Source: an uncultured Kiritimatiellota bacterium
GTDB lineage: Bacteria; Verrucomicrobiota; Kiritimatiellia; RFP12; UBA1067
Assembly: GCA_934667425.1 (NCBI GenBank)
Contig: CAKULV010000004.1
Span: 36,602 to 100,601 of the forward strand
Length of the DNA: 64,000 bases
Reading direction: 5' to 3'
The notes below the pieces were generated by a model that was not told the origin of the DNA, did no database searches, and saw only the letters and a program-made list of their open reading frames with translations. The first letter of the stretch is position 1, and every line of letters begins with the position of its first letter. Positions 1-8,900 of this stretch are shown here, in pieces. A program made the translations under genes and the position numbers.

Positions 1-120
1 GATGGCAAGATGTTCGTCTCCAGCAAAACCGGCAAAGGCGCAAAGGTCATCATGACTCTGAACTTGCCAAGCATTCCAGGAACCGCACATGAAGAAAATA
101 CGCATTCTGATCGCCGATGA
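1..120 (+). CDS. Sensor histidine kinase, C-terminal end only (partial)
   Basis: The window opens inside an open frame that ends at TGA 118-120. Its last 39 residues include GKGAKVIMTLNLP, which resembles the end of a HATPase_c domain (the G-x-G-[AT]-x-[VI] plus hydrophobic strand that closes the ATP-binding fold). It overlaps the following response regulator gene by 32 bp, the usual arrangement for a co-transcribed kinase/regulator pair. Only the tail is visible, so sensor type, membrane topology and signal cannot be judged. Kinase assignment rests on this short motif plus the neighbour. Confidence 0.55.
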   Translation, partial: DGKMFVSSKTGKGAKVIMTLNLPSIPGTAHEENTHSDRR

Positions 121-709
121 CCACACGGTCGTCCGCATCGGGCTTTCCGCCCTGCTTGGTTCGCAGAAGGACCTCGAAGTCGTCGGCGAGGCCGACAACG
201 GCAACATCGCCGTCCAGGAGGCGTTGCGCCTCAGGCCGGACATCGTCATCATGGACCTGATGATGCCGCTGAAGGACGGCGTTGAGGCGACAATCGAGAT
301 CAGAAAGAGAGTCCCGGCCGCCAAGGTCATCGTCCTCACGTCCTACGGCACGTCGGACGGAATCGCCCATGCGCTCAACGCGGGCGCGTCCGGCGCGCTG
401 ACCAAGACGGCGGACGACGATTCGCTCATCGCCGCCGTCCGTGCCGTAGCCGCCGGCGGACGATTCGTCTCACCGCGAGTGGAGAAGATGCTCAAGGAGT
501 CGCCCCCCGTTCCGGAACTTACGGAAAGGCAGCAGGACATACTGCTGTCCGTTGCGCGTGGCCTCTCCAACTCCGACATCGCCAAGCAGTTCGGGATCTC
601 CCAGACTGTTGCGCGGGAGCACATCACGACCATACTCGCAAAAGTCGGCGCGGCCAACCGTACCGAGGCCGTCGCCATCGCCCTCAAGAAGCACCTGCTG
701 GAAATCTGA
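89..709 (+). CDS. NarL/FixJ-family response regulator
   Basis: This 206-residue protein has the standard two-domain layout of a DNA-binding response regulator. An N-terminal receiver domain (about residues 4-118) shows the acidic pair in IADDHT, the phospho-acceptor Asp in VIMDLMMP and the conserved Lys in ALTKTADD. A C-terminal LuxR-type helix-turn-helix follows (about 140-200: LTERQQDILLSVARGLSN, then SDIAKQFGIS). It probably receives phosphate from the kinase whose tail overlaps its start. The gene starts inside the kinase gene, so translation is probably coupled. Target genes are not evident: the next genes run on the opposite strand and look unrelated. Confidence 0.93.
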   Translation: MKKIRILIADDHTVVRIGLSALLGSQKDLEVVGEADNGNIAVQEALRLRPDIVIMDLMMPLKDGVEATIEIRKRVPAAKVIVLTSYGTSDGIAHALNAGASGALTKTADDDSLIAAVRAVAAGGRFVSPRVEKMLKESPPVPELTERQQDILLSVARGLSNSDIAKQFGISQTVAREHITTILAKVGAANRTEAVAIALKKHLLEI

Positions 710-749
710 CCGCGAGGCGCCGCCGCTGCGCGCAAATGCGCCCAACGCC

Positions 750-957
750 TCAGATGTCCGACTTGAGGGTTTCCACCCAGTCTGCTATCTTGGCATCGGT
801 CTGGCCGGCCTCATTCGTGTCATCGAGTTTCAGGCGTTCGCCAACAAGCGATTGCGTCAATCGCCACCGGACCACCTTCCGACAGCACAAGCCAAAACTG
901 GTTCATCTCGCCGGGACGGACATCCGACGCCGGAATGTTAAACAAAATATGGCTCGC
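750..957 (-). pseudogene. Frameshifted C-terminal remnant, family unknown
   Basis: Directly after the esterase stop, the minus strand keeps sensible coding for about 70 codons split by one frameshift. The first part reads FNIPASDVRPGEMNQFWLVL and continues to about position 830. After a +1 shift it continues VGERLKLDDTNEAGQTDAKI and runs to a TGA at 750-752. The composition (balanced acidic and hydrophobic residues, no arginine-rich shadow pattern) suggests a decayed C-terminus of a real gene. The first half is also in frame with the esterase, so a readthrough extension or an ancient fusion cannot be excluded. I do not recognise the family. Confidence 0.4.
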
Positions 958-1740
958 TTATGGCATCTGTCCTTTGACAAAAAGCTCGACGTACGGAACT
1001 CCAGCCGTGTACACGCGCCCGTGATCCGAATACGGACAACTGACAAACCAGGCCTTCTCCTGCCCGAGCGCCCTGCACGAAGCGATCAAGAGCCTGTTCT
1101 CCTCGCTTCGGCACTTCCACTCCCACGGCTCCTGTCCGCAGATCGACACGATTGGCGGAATGTCTTTCGCACACCACCGAAGCGGAGCGAGTGCGTCGAT
1201 CTTCGGCAAGAACTGCGGATCTTCGTCGCCGGCGAACCTACGAACGTTGAAATGCTTCGTAGCCTGACCGGAGATCGGTGCGAGTCCGGCAAGCTCACGG
1301 ATGTCATGCCCATGCGCCTTCAGGTATTGCGGCGCCATGCCGACCATCATTGTCAGGTATCCGCCGGCGCTCATCCCCGAAACGTAGACTCTCTTGGCGT
1401 CGCCGCCATAGCGGGCAATGTTGTCAAGCGCCCAGGCAACGGCTGCCGCCGCATCGCGGATGCACGTTTCGCCATCCACCATGCCCCCCTTTTTAAGCAG
1501 GCGGTAATTGACGGAAACCTGGCCTATGGACTCGTCGATGCGAATAAAGTGTTTTCCGCCGCTCACCAGCCCGCCGCCATGGAACCAGACGACCGTCGGA
1601 AAATTCGTCTTTCCTTCCGGCCATTTCACATCGAGCCTGCACCTTTCCGGGGTAGCATAGGGAATATCGCGTTCAACGCATTCCCGCGCCGCGGAAGCCG
1701 CTGCCATCAGGCAGAATGCAATGCCCAAAACCATCTTCAT
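958..1740 (-). CDS. Secreted alpha/beta-hydrolase, carboxylesterase type
   Basis: A 260-residue alpha/beta-hydrolase of the BD-FAE/carboxylesterase kind that probably removes acyl groups from plant polysaccharides or their oligomers. ATG 1740 is preferred over an in-frame ATG at 1803 because it follows an AGGAGA ribosome site and gives a clean signal peptide (MKMVLGIAFCLMAAASA). The oxyanion-hole motif HGGG is at about 54-57 and the nucleophile elbow GMSAGG has Ser near 124. A plausible catalytic His near 240 sits in SDHGRVY. It stands alone: the sequence before and after it is gene debris. Its substrate cannot be told from the sequence. Confidence 0.85.
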   Translation of the reverse strand: MKMVLGIAFCLMAAASAARECVERDIPYATPERCRLDVKWPEGKTNFPTVVWFHGGGLVSGGKHFIRIDESIGQVSVNYRLLKKGGMVDGETCIRDAAAAVAWALDNIARYGGDAKRVYVSGMSAGGYLTMMVGMAPQYLKAHGHDIRELAGLAPISGQATKHFNVRRFAGDEDPQFLPKIDALAPLRWCAKDIPPIVSICGQEPWEWKCRSEENRLLIASCRALGQEKAWFVSCPYSDHGRVYTAGVPYVELFVKGQMP

Positions 1741-1881
1741 GTCGCAGACTCTCCTTTCATTCCTGTGGCTGGGCAATATAGCGGATTCCTGTTCGGATTG
1801 CAAGGAGCGCTCAAGCCTGACAGGGGTTCCGCTTCTATGGGAGGGTCGCGCTTGAGCAGGCCGCCTTCGGCAGCGGAAGCC

Positions 1882-2100
1882 TCACTTACCCGCCTCCGTG
1901 ACTTCCGCGAAGACCGGCAGAAGCGACAGGTTGCTTCGCCACGACGTGTACATGAGCCCCACGCAGCCGTCCGTCGCCCTGCAGATCTCGGCCCAGGCCC
2001 GCAGGTCGCCCTCGATGTCCTTGTCGTAGTAGCAGGCGGCATGTGTCCGGAACCCCTCGCCTGCAAAGAACTTCAGCGAGCCGGCGCGGCGCACGGACCC
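1882..2100 (-). pseudogene. C-terminal remnant of a secreted glycosidase-like protein
   Basis: About 72 codons before a TGA at 1882 encode ACYYDKDIEGDLRAWAEICR, then CVGLMYTSWRSNLSLLPVFA. The GLMYTSW segment near a protein end matches in style the ends of the glycosidase-like proteins at 4195-5853 (GFMYTTWVDNYDRIG) and 32409-35501 (GFMYTTWDYGIG). I read it as the last part of a lost paralogue. It continues in the same frame after the TAG that ends the truncated DUF3990 gene, so two unrelated gene pieces were joined in frame with one stop between them. No own start or ribosome site is visible. Confidence 0.5.
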
Positions 2101-2271
2101 CTAGACGCTGACGACATGCCCCGGACGCTTGCTCAAGGCCCAACGCTGCGACTGACGTTCAAAGTCCGTGCAGTAGAACCCGAAGTCCTTGGCGAACCCA
2201 TTCGTTCGGACTTCCGGCAGCGTCACGGGCACACTGCTTCCGTGATAGACGATTCGGCTGTCGTTTCTCAT
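2101..2271 (-). pseudogene. Truncated DUF3990 (ADP-ribosyltransferase-like) gene
   Basis: The 56-residue product begins MRNDSRIVYHGSSVPVTLPE and continues TNGFAKDFGFYCTDFERQSQ. This is the N-terminal signature of DUF3990 proteins: YHGS, a Pro-rich loop, then KDFG.GFY.T and a helix with QA..WA-like residues. Family members are about 150-170 residues and are related to ADP-ribosyltransferase-fold toxins. This copy stops at TAG 2101-2103 after about one third, just after GHVVSV, so it is probably inactive. ATG 2271 is chosen because a TATAAT box lies 6 nt upstream of it and the upstream in-frame ATG would lie before that promoter. Confidence 0.6.
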
Positions 2272-2277
2272 GCCCAC

Positions 2278-2286
2278 ATTATAGCA
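2278..2286 (-). promoter_or_regulatory. Extended -10 promoter (TGC-TATAAT) of the DUF3990 fragment
   Basis: On the minus strand TGCTATAAT occupies 2286-2278, and only 6 nt separate the TATAAT from ATG 2271. There is no Shine-Dalgarno sequence. Transcription would start at or next to the A of the ATG, giving a leaderless mRNA. No convincing -35 box is seen, which fits an extended -10 promoter. Confidence 0.55.
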
Positions 2287-2352
2287 TATTTCTGCCCTGC
2301 CCCGTTGCGCATATGTCCATTTCAAGCGCGCATCGCAGACGTACTCCGCTTC

Positions 2353-2586
2353 TCATTTCGCGAAGACATCGGCGAGGCGCTGCAGGACGGCGCGGAAGCG
2401 CGAGGCCGTGCGCGGCGCGCGTGGACGCAGTCCGGCAAGCGGAAGCCCCTTCAGGCGTTCGCGTCGCGCCTTTGCCGCCTTCACGTGGTTTTCCATCGGC
2501 TTGCGCTGCCCCAGGCGCGTCCGCCAACAGATGGCTTCGCTCAGTTCGCGCATCACGGGCGCATACCAGTGCCGCGCCAGCTCACT
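2353..2586 (-). pseudogene. Unidentified C-terminal gene fragment
   Basis: An open frame of 77 codons without an evident start ends at TGA 2353. It reads SELARHWYAPVMRELSEAIC at its beginning and then a basic, helical tail (RLGQRKPMENHVKAAKARRE). The Trp/Tyr/Glu-containing start looks genuinely coding, while the rest is rich in Arg as expected for either a basic tail or a GC-rich shadow. It overlaps the end of the beta-helix remnant by a few bases. I do not recognise it. Confidence 0.3.
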
Positions 2587-2755
2587 TCAAGCTAACTGCG
2601 CGCACGCCCGTGTCGAGGGTGACGTCCTCCAGACGCAGGTTTCGGATTGCGCCGCGTCCGCCTTGCCGCCCACGAGGCAGCACTCGCGCACAACCATCCC
2701 CAGTTCATCACGCCGTGCAGGGTGTCTTCCGTTTCTTGCCGCCTATCACACCAGA
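2582..2755 (-). pseudogene. Frameshifted right-handed beta-helix (GH28-like) remnant
   Basis: Three short in-frame stretches in different frames line up into one coherent beta-helix C-terminus. They are EDTLHGVMN, then MVVRECCLVGGKADA, then AIRNLRLEDVTLDTGVRAVS ending at TGA 2582-2584. The pattern IRNLRLEDVTLD is typical of the coils of polygalacturonase/pectate-lyase-like glycosidases (IRNI.FENVT). Two frameshifts within 170 bp show it is dead. It lies directly downstream of the DUF4832 gene and was probably once the last gene of that operon. Confidence 0.45.
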
Positions 2756-2764
2756 CCATGATCT

Positions 2765-4198
2765 TCAACGGAAGTTGACTCGGCGACCGCCGAGAACCTT
2801 GACGGACGAGCCCACTGTCTCGACAGCGTATTCCGGACGGTAGCGGAGCGTTGGTGCCGCATCCGGAAGCCAAAGTCCGACACGCGGTCGTCCGGCCTCG
2901 CCCACCCTCTTCGGAACTGCGGCCGCACACGTGATCTCCGCCGACTCGCCAGCCACGAGCCGCCGGCAGTCGAAGTCCGACTCGAACTCCGTCACGGCGC
3001 CATCTTCCGAGGCGAGCACGAACCACGCCGTCCGGGGATTGACCGGGTGTGCGAACCCGACGTTGCGCAGACGCGCGGCAAAGGTCACGCGCGAACCTTC
3101 GTTGGGGACTCCGCGCATTTCAAGCGATTCGAGCACCAGCCGATAGCCAAGGTGGTCGCGGATGTACTCGTAGGCCGTGCGCATCGGCCTCTCCTTGAAA
3201 TAGCCGGGGTCGCCCCCTATCCCGTAGGCGGCGAGTTCCTCTTGCGTCACGGGCGTCACCTTCCAGCGGTCAATCGTCCCCGTCGTCGGGGTCCGGTCAA
3301 GCTCCGAGTTCCCGTGGACAAGCGAGAACGTCGTGTAGTGGTGTTCCTTGAAGCGCAGGATGGCGGCCAGGCCGTGTTCGTGGATCGGCCGAACCCCCTG
3401 GCTCGTCCAGAACAGCTCTCCGTCGACAGGCGCCGTCAGCCCCGCCGCGCACATCGCGTCGAAGTCGGAGCCGCCCGGTTCGGACCATTTCGTCCACACT
3501 GCGGCGTCGCCGCCCATCTTCGCGTATGCGACCGGGTCGCCCATGAACGTGTCCGACTCGGTCGGGTTCCCGCACAGGGTCGCGTCGTTGAAGAGCCCGA
3601 TCCTCGCGGCATCCCGCCCGCCCAGTATCCGCAGCGTCTGTGTGCGGAGGAACGGACGGCGCATCATCGTCGAGCGGCTTTCGGGCAACATCTCCAGCGT
3701 CGCCGCGACAATCTGCGCGACGGCCTCCGGGTCCTTCTCGATGCCCGAGAAAGAGGAGTGGAACTCGCCCCACGCGCCGACCCACCCGGCCTGAAGGCTG
3801 TAGATGACGTCAGCATTTCTCCGCACGATCGGAGTCAGCTCGCGGATGTGCGAGAGGATCCGCGCCAGGTTTGGCCCGTGCGTCCGGTCGGTCGTCCGCT
3901 CGTAGGCGAAGCGCAGCAGGAACTTGATGCCGTCGTGGCGCGCACGATCGAAGTCGGCCTGCAGCGCCGCGAGCTTCGCTTCAGAGATACCGGATGTCTC
4001 GTACTTCGTCAGGTAGCAGTACGCCTGCGCGACGGTCACGCCCTCGGCGCGGTAGCGTTCGACGGGCCAGTTGTCGCGGATGTGCCGTCCCGGCCGCTCG
4101 TCCGCCTCCAGTCCGACCATCATCTCGAAGCGCCACCCCCTCTCCGGATTCGACACGATGCCGCCCAGCGAAAGGACGGCCAGCAGCAAGGCGTTCAT
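2765..4198 (-). CDS. Secreted DUF4874/DUF4832 protein, putative glycoside hydrolase
   Basis: A 477-residue protein with a short signal sequence (MNALLLAVLSLGG). The N-terminal half (about 12-195) carries the DUF4874 pattern: SNPERGWRFEM, FLLRFAYE, SLQAGWVGAWGEFHSS. The C-terminal half (about 210-420) fits DUF4832 and ends in beta-rich sequence. These paired domains occur in exported proteins of polysaccharide loci and have a TIM-barrel-like N-terminus; their activity is not known to me. The GAWGE glutamate is a candidate catalytic residue (inference). Its ATG overlaps the TGA of the upstream glycosidase-like gene (ATGA, 4195-4198), so the two are translated together. Confidence 0.85.
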   Translation of the reverse strand: MNALLLAVLSLGGIVSNPERGWRFEMMVGLEADERPGRHIRDNWPVERYRAEGVTVAQAYCYLTKYETSGISEAKLAALQADFDRARHDGIKFLLRFAYERTTDRTHGPNLARILSHIRELTPIVRRNADVIYSLQAGWVGAWGEFHSSFSGIEKDPEAVAQIVAATLEMLPESRSTMMRRPFLRTQTLRILGGRDAARIGLFNDATLCGNPTESDTFMGDPVAYAKMGGDAAVWTKWSEPGGSDFDAMCAAGLTAPVDGELFWTSQGVRPIHEHGLAAILRFKEHHYTTFSLVHGNSELDRTPTTGTIDRWKVTPVTQEELAAYGIGGDPGYFKERPMRTAYEYIRDHLGYRLVLESLEMRGVPNEGSRVTFAARLRNVGFAHPVNPRTAWFVLASEDGAVTEFESDFDCRRLVAGESAEITCAAAVPKRVGEAGRPRVGLWLPDAAPTLRYRPEYAVETVGSSVKVLGGRRVNFR

Positions 4199-5853
4199 TT
4201 CAGCTCCTGCATGAACAGGCCGATGCGGTCGTAGTTATCGACCCACGTCGTGTACATGAAGCCCTGCAGCTCGGGGTAGGGCGAAAGCTTCTCCCTCCAG
4301 CTGCGGATGGTCTTCAGCACGCGGTCCCGATCCGGCGCGTCGCAGCAGATGCTGCCCATGAACCTGTGCTTGCGCGCGGCGAAATACGGCGCGGACTTCT
4401 CGAGGATGCCGCCATGCCAGAACATCATCCCCACGTCTTCCGGGATGAGGTCCGCCACGCCGACGAACGAGCCCTCGCAACCGCCGATCTTCTCCTTGGC
4501 GCTGTGCCACGGGTCGAACATGTCGGCCCAGGCGTAGATCTCCGCCTGCGGATCGACCGCGCGGATGGTATCGCGCATCCGCGTCACGCAGTCGCCGAAG
4601 ATGTGCGCCATGTCCGTCTTGCGCGACGCGCACAGCTCGCACGTGCCGCCGTTCATCACCTCGTCCAGCGACAGCAGCCACACGCCGGGATGCAGGGCCT
4701 CCTCGATCGCCTGGGCGGACTTCTTCAGGGTCTCGTAGAGGCGCGGGTCGCTCATGCAGGTCGAGACCTGTAGCTTCGGGCCCGCCCGCGCGACCATGTA
4801 GCCGTCGAAGAGCAGGCGCTCGCCGGGCCTGATGGCGCTTCCGGCGGGAATGTCCATGCGGACCTCCTCTCCGGGCTTCGTCTTCGCGAGCGTCCAGTCG
4901 CGTCCCTCCTCGTAGATCCGCCCCGTCTCGGCGTTGCGCAGGGAACGCGGCGCCGTCGCGCGGCGCGCGAGCGCGGTCACGCCGATCTCCTCCAGCGAGA
5001 GGTCGTCGATCCAGAACGTGCCGCCCTTGAGGTTCCACGAGCCGGCGTAAAGCGTCGCGCCCTTCGCCGCGCCCGTGCCGAAGTCGACGGTCAGCCTGTG
5101 CCAGGCGTGGTCGCCCTCCCTGAAGGCCCGCCCCTTGGCGAACATCGGCGCGCCGTTCTCGTTCGCGCCGTCCACGTAGACCTGCAGGATGACGGGATGG
5201 TACGTGCGGTGCACGTCAACGCCGCGCACCCAGGCCGAGAAGCGGTAGCGGCGGCCGGGCGCGAGGTCCACGTGGCGGAAGAAGCGCGCATGGCCGTACT
5301 TGTCCTTCTCCGGCCCGGGCTCGAAGCGCACAGAGGCCCTGCCCGAATGGAACACGTTCGTGTCGACGAAGGACTCCAGCCCCGGATGGTCGCCACGCCA
5401 TCCCCTGAAGGTGTTCTTCGCGAGGTCAAACTCGTCCAGCGACCCGTTCGCGAGCGCGGCGCCGTCCTTGCGGGAGACGACACGCCCCCCTTCGGCGACG
5501 AACGGCATGTCCCGGAAGGGAGCCGTCTCGACAAGATCGGGCAGGACGCCCGTAAACGCGCCGTAGCCGACCGACCAGCCGTGGGGGATGAGACGGACGC
5601 CCTTCGCGTCCGCATAGGCCTTCAGCTCGCGCAGGCACGCCTTCGCCGGCTCGCGCCAGCGCCACAGGTCGTCAATCCCGCAGATCGTCATGCCGTTCAT
5701 GCCGGCGTTCGCCGCCCGGTCGACGAACGCCTTGCCGCGCGCGACGTCCTGCGGATTGGAGCACGACCCGCCGTAGCGAAGCCAGCGGTTGCCGCCGTCG
5801 GCGCACGCCGTCAGCGCCGCGCCAAGCGCGACAATCGAAGTGGTGATTCTCAT
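4195..5853 (-). CDS. Secreted glycosidase-like protein with internal carbohydrate-binding module
   Basis: This 552-residue exported protein starts at ATG 5853 (signal MRITTSIVALGAALTACA, GAAAGGAAC ribosome site). The long in-frame extension upstream is shadow coding. The N-terminal part (about 20-130) looks like the start of a TIM barrel (GMNGMTICGIDDLW, LIPHGWSVGYG). A jelly-roll-like carbohydrate-binding insert follows (about 135-290: FEPGPEK..., YRFSAWVRGVD), then the barrel resumes with WLLSLDEVMNGGTCELC, EIYAWADMFDP and GFMYTTWVDNY. The DE pair in LSLDEV recalls GH20-type enzymes. It is a paralogue of the last domain of the fusion at 32409-35501, with the same Cys pair C-x-x-C after the DE motif. 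Confidence 0.75.
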   Translation of the reverse strand: MRITTSIVALGAALTACADGGNRWLRYGGSCSNPQDVARGKAFVDRAANAGMNGMTICGIDDLWRWREPAKACLRELKAYADAKGVRLIPHGWSVGYGAFTGVLPDLVETAPFRDMPFVAEGGRVVSRKDGAALANGSLDEFDLAKNTFRGWRGDHPGLESFVDTNVFHSGRASVRFEPGPEKDKYGHARFFRHVDLAPGRRYRFSAWVRGVDVHRTYHPVILQVYVDGANENGAPMFAKGRAFREGDHAWHRLTVDFGTGAAKGATLYAGSWNLKGGTFWIDDLSLEEIGVTALARRATAPRSLRNAETGRIYEEGRDWTLAKTKPGEEVRMDIPAGSAIRPGERLLFDGYMVARAGPKLQVSTCMSDPRLYETLKKSAQAIEEALHPGVWLLSLDEVMNGGTCELCASRKTDMAHIFGDCVTRMRDTIRAVDPQAEIYAWADMFDPWHSAKEKIGGCEGSFVGVADLIPEDVGMMFWHGGILEKSAPYFAARKHRFMGSICCDAPDRDRVLKTIRSWREKLSPYPELQGFMYTTWVDNYDRIGLFMQELK

Positions 5854-5882
5854 CTGTCTGTTCCTTTCTTTTCTTTCCTGTC

Positions 5883-5917
5883 TGCAAAACCCGGACGCGA
5901 CAAGCGCGTCCCTCCCG
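5883..5917 (-). repeat. REP-like palindromic element, copy A
   Basis: GGACGCG-ACAAG-CGCGTCC (5893-5911) flanked by CTCCCG on one side and CCGGGTTTTGCA on the other. Its reverse complement matches 58355-58390 at nearly every position with one 1-nt insertion, so this is a dispersed palindromic repeat family. It sits between the giant beta-strand gene and the glycosidase gene. Confidence 0.6.
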
Positions 5918-5932
5918 TACCGTTGGCGGCAA

Positions 5933-5964
5933 TTGCAAAGCCCGCGCGCGCGAAAGCTTTGCAA
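5933..5964 (-). terminator. Hairpin downstream of the giant beta-strand gene
   Basis: Perfect 9-bp arms TTGCAAAGC (5933-5941) and GCTTTGCAA (5956-5964) with a 14-nt GC-rich loop. It lies just after the stop codon at 5976, in the place expected for a terminator. There is no T run after it on the minus strand, so it may only protect the 3' end. Confidence 0.4.
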
Positions 5965-5975
5965 TGGACACCGTC

Positions 5976-8900
5976 TTACCGAACGACCAAAACTGTGCCC
6001 TTGCACCCCAGGCGGACGCATCGGCCTGCCGCATCGACCTCGAACTCGTAGGAGAACGGGCCGTTCTTCACGATCGCGGGGGCGCCCGAGACCGCGCCCT
6101 CCGCCCGCGCGAGGACGCGGTCGCCGATCGGCACCCGCGACGACCGCGAGACGACCAGCGTCTCCGGCGCCGTCGGCAGCGTGAGGTCGCCAGGAACGCG
6201 CAGGGCGTTCTCGCCCGTCGAGTCGCGCGTCACGTTCCACTCCGCGCCCGCCTCGAAGACGAGGTTCGTGAACGTCCAGCGATCCGCGAGCGACGCGAAA
6301 AACGGCGCCGCGTTGTTCCACCAGCCGCCGGACGGCACGCGCACCGTCCCGACCGCCAGCCGCCGGACGGGGCTTTCCACGTCCAGCGAAACCCCCTTCG
6401 CCCCCGGGCCGAACTCGGCAAGCGACAGCGCGTCCGCCGGCATGAGCCAGCCGTCCGTGGAGGAAAAGTTCGAGAGCGGGTAAGGCCGGACCCACGCGAA
6501 GTCGCTTTTCGCCGGATCGTAGACGCGCGCCGCCTGCGGGATCGTCACGCGCGCGTCTTTTTCAAGCCTCAGCCCGATGCCGGACGGGAAGGCGTTCATG
6601 ACCAGTTCCCGGCACGTGTCGCCGCCGCGCACGGTCAGCGTGCCCGTGCCGATCCACTCGCCGCGGTCGAAGCCCGCCGGCGTGTTCGTCACCGCCACGC
6701 CGCGACAGGCGCCGAGGTCGAGCACGCAGCCGTCCCCGAGGACCTGGCAGGAGGACTTCAGCATCGTCGGCGTCGCCGTGCCCCTCGCGCGCCCCTTCAG
6801 AATCGGCTGGGAAGCCGGGAAGGCCGCGCCCAGGCGGAGCGTGCCGCCATGCCAGAGGACGCGCGCCACGTCGGTGTCGTTGTAAGGGCCAAGCGGCGTC
6901 GCCAGCGTCAGCGTGCCGCCCTTCAGGACGAGATTGCCGGTCACGTAGCCGCCATGTCCGAGGTAGATGCTGGCGTCGTCGTTCAGCGTCAGCGCGCCGC
7001 CGGACAGCTCGACCGTCACGCACGACTGGTTGTATCCCGCGACGAGCAGGTGATTGCGCGAAACCGTGAGCGAGCCGCCCGTCGCGATCTCAAGCGTGAC
7101 GTTCTGGAGATAGTACCTGGGGTCGGTCGGCGGGCGGATCAGCACGTTTTCCCACCTCGCGCCCTGCGAGTTCGTCCATTCGGCAAAGGAGACGTCCGCC
7201 CCATCCCCAACCGTGAGGCGCCGGCAGCAGTACGGCGGCGGCCCCTGCGTCTCGACATTCCACGAGGGCTCCTCGACGCCAATGCGCAGCTGCCCGTTGC
7301 CGAGGAAGTAGCGGCCCGTCTTCAGGACCACGTCGCCACCGTAGGCGAAGAAGCTGTTGGTCTTCGCGAGCCCGCGCCAGTCGCCGGACGGAAGCTCGCT
7401 CGTGAAGCCGCCCGAGAAGACATGGCAGCCCTGCCCCCTGACGACAAAGCCGATGCCGTTCGTGATCGCGCACGTGACCGCGCCGGAGATCTCGCCCATC
7501 GCCGAGGCGTCCGCCCCAACGACCGACGACTGCCGCACGGCCACCGGCGCGGCGACGGCCGCGCTCCGGAGGAACCTCACCGTGCCGCCGTCCAGCGTGA
7601 GCTGCGTCCGCTCCGTCAGGCCCGAGCCGTACACCTGCAGCGTCTCGCCCGCGCGGACCGTCAGCTCCGCCTCGGGGCGAATAACGTCCGTCACGACGAA
7701 GCCGCCGCTCTCGACGAGCGTCGCGCCGGCTTCGGCAACGACGGACGAGAGGCTGCCGCGCCCGCCGACGAGGACCGCCGTGCCGCGCGTGAGGGCAAGC
7801 GACCCGGTCGTGCCGGAGAAGTCACCCGCGAAGACCTCCCCGTCCGCGCCTGGGTCCAGCTCGATGGCGCCCGCGCCGGACAGGGCGATCCGGCCCAGGT
7901 CGCCGGGCCCGACGAACGACAGCGTCACGCCCTCGCCGAACGAGAGCGTCCCGGAGAGCGAATAGGTCGCGGGCGCGATCCTGACCGTGCCCGTCCCCGT
8001 GAACGCGAGGGACGCCGCGACGCCGACCTCCGTCAGGGTCGCCGCGCTCAGGTCAAGGACGACTCCGCCCGAAAGCGCCACGGACGTAAGGGCCTGCGTC
8101 ACCGCAAAGCTCCCCGTCCACGAGCTGGCGTCGGCCGCCGAGCCCGACACGGTGACGTCCGGGATCGCGAAGACGCACGGCGAGGCCGCCGTCACGTCCG
8201 CGCCGTCGCGCAGGTTCAGGACGGGCGCATAGTGGACGGAGTCCAACGCCGCGCACGTGCCGACCGGCTGGCCCGACCACCGCGCGGCGAGCGGCTGCCC
8301 GAGCGCCAGCGCGTCGCCGTCCCCGACCAGCGTCAGCGAGCGCGCCGACAGCCGCGCGTCGAGGTCAAGCGTCACGCTGTTCAACCTTCGCTCCTTCGCC
8401 AGGTAAAGCCTCGCCGGCGACCTGACCGTCAGGTCCACTTCGCCGAGCGCGGAGTTCTGGCCGGTGAACCACACGTCCAGGGACTTCTCGACCGTCAGCG
8501 CGTGAACGCCGTCCGCGACGCCCAGGCCCATCTTGTAGTATGTACCGTAGAAGGGATGGCCGATGGACAGGACAGGGCGTTCAGCCATCTCGAAGTCCAG
8601 GCCCGACCACGTCTGGTCGGCCGTGATCTTCAGGTTGCGAGAATCCTCCGACGATCGCCCCGTGGAGAAGACGCTGTTCGTCAGGAACGCGATGCCGCCG
8701 GCGCCGACCGAAGCGTAGTGGTTGTCCGTCCAGAAGTTCTTCCGTCGTTCCGCCGCGAACGTCAGCGACGAATAGGACTTGTGCTGCGGCGCAAACGCGC
8801 AGTTGCCGTTGTACATCGCCGTGACGACGACATCGGCTCCGTTCGTGACGGAAACAACGTTGCCGTCCGAATCCGTCGCGTCGTACCAGTCCTTCACGGA

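Noticed and set aside
736..2595. Plus-strand open frame of 619 codons over the esterase and debris
   Set aside because: Arg/Pro/His-rich shadow sequence; the minus strand carries recognisable motifs in the same interval.
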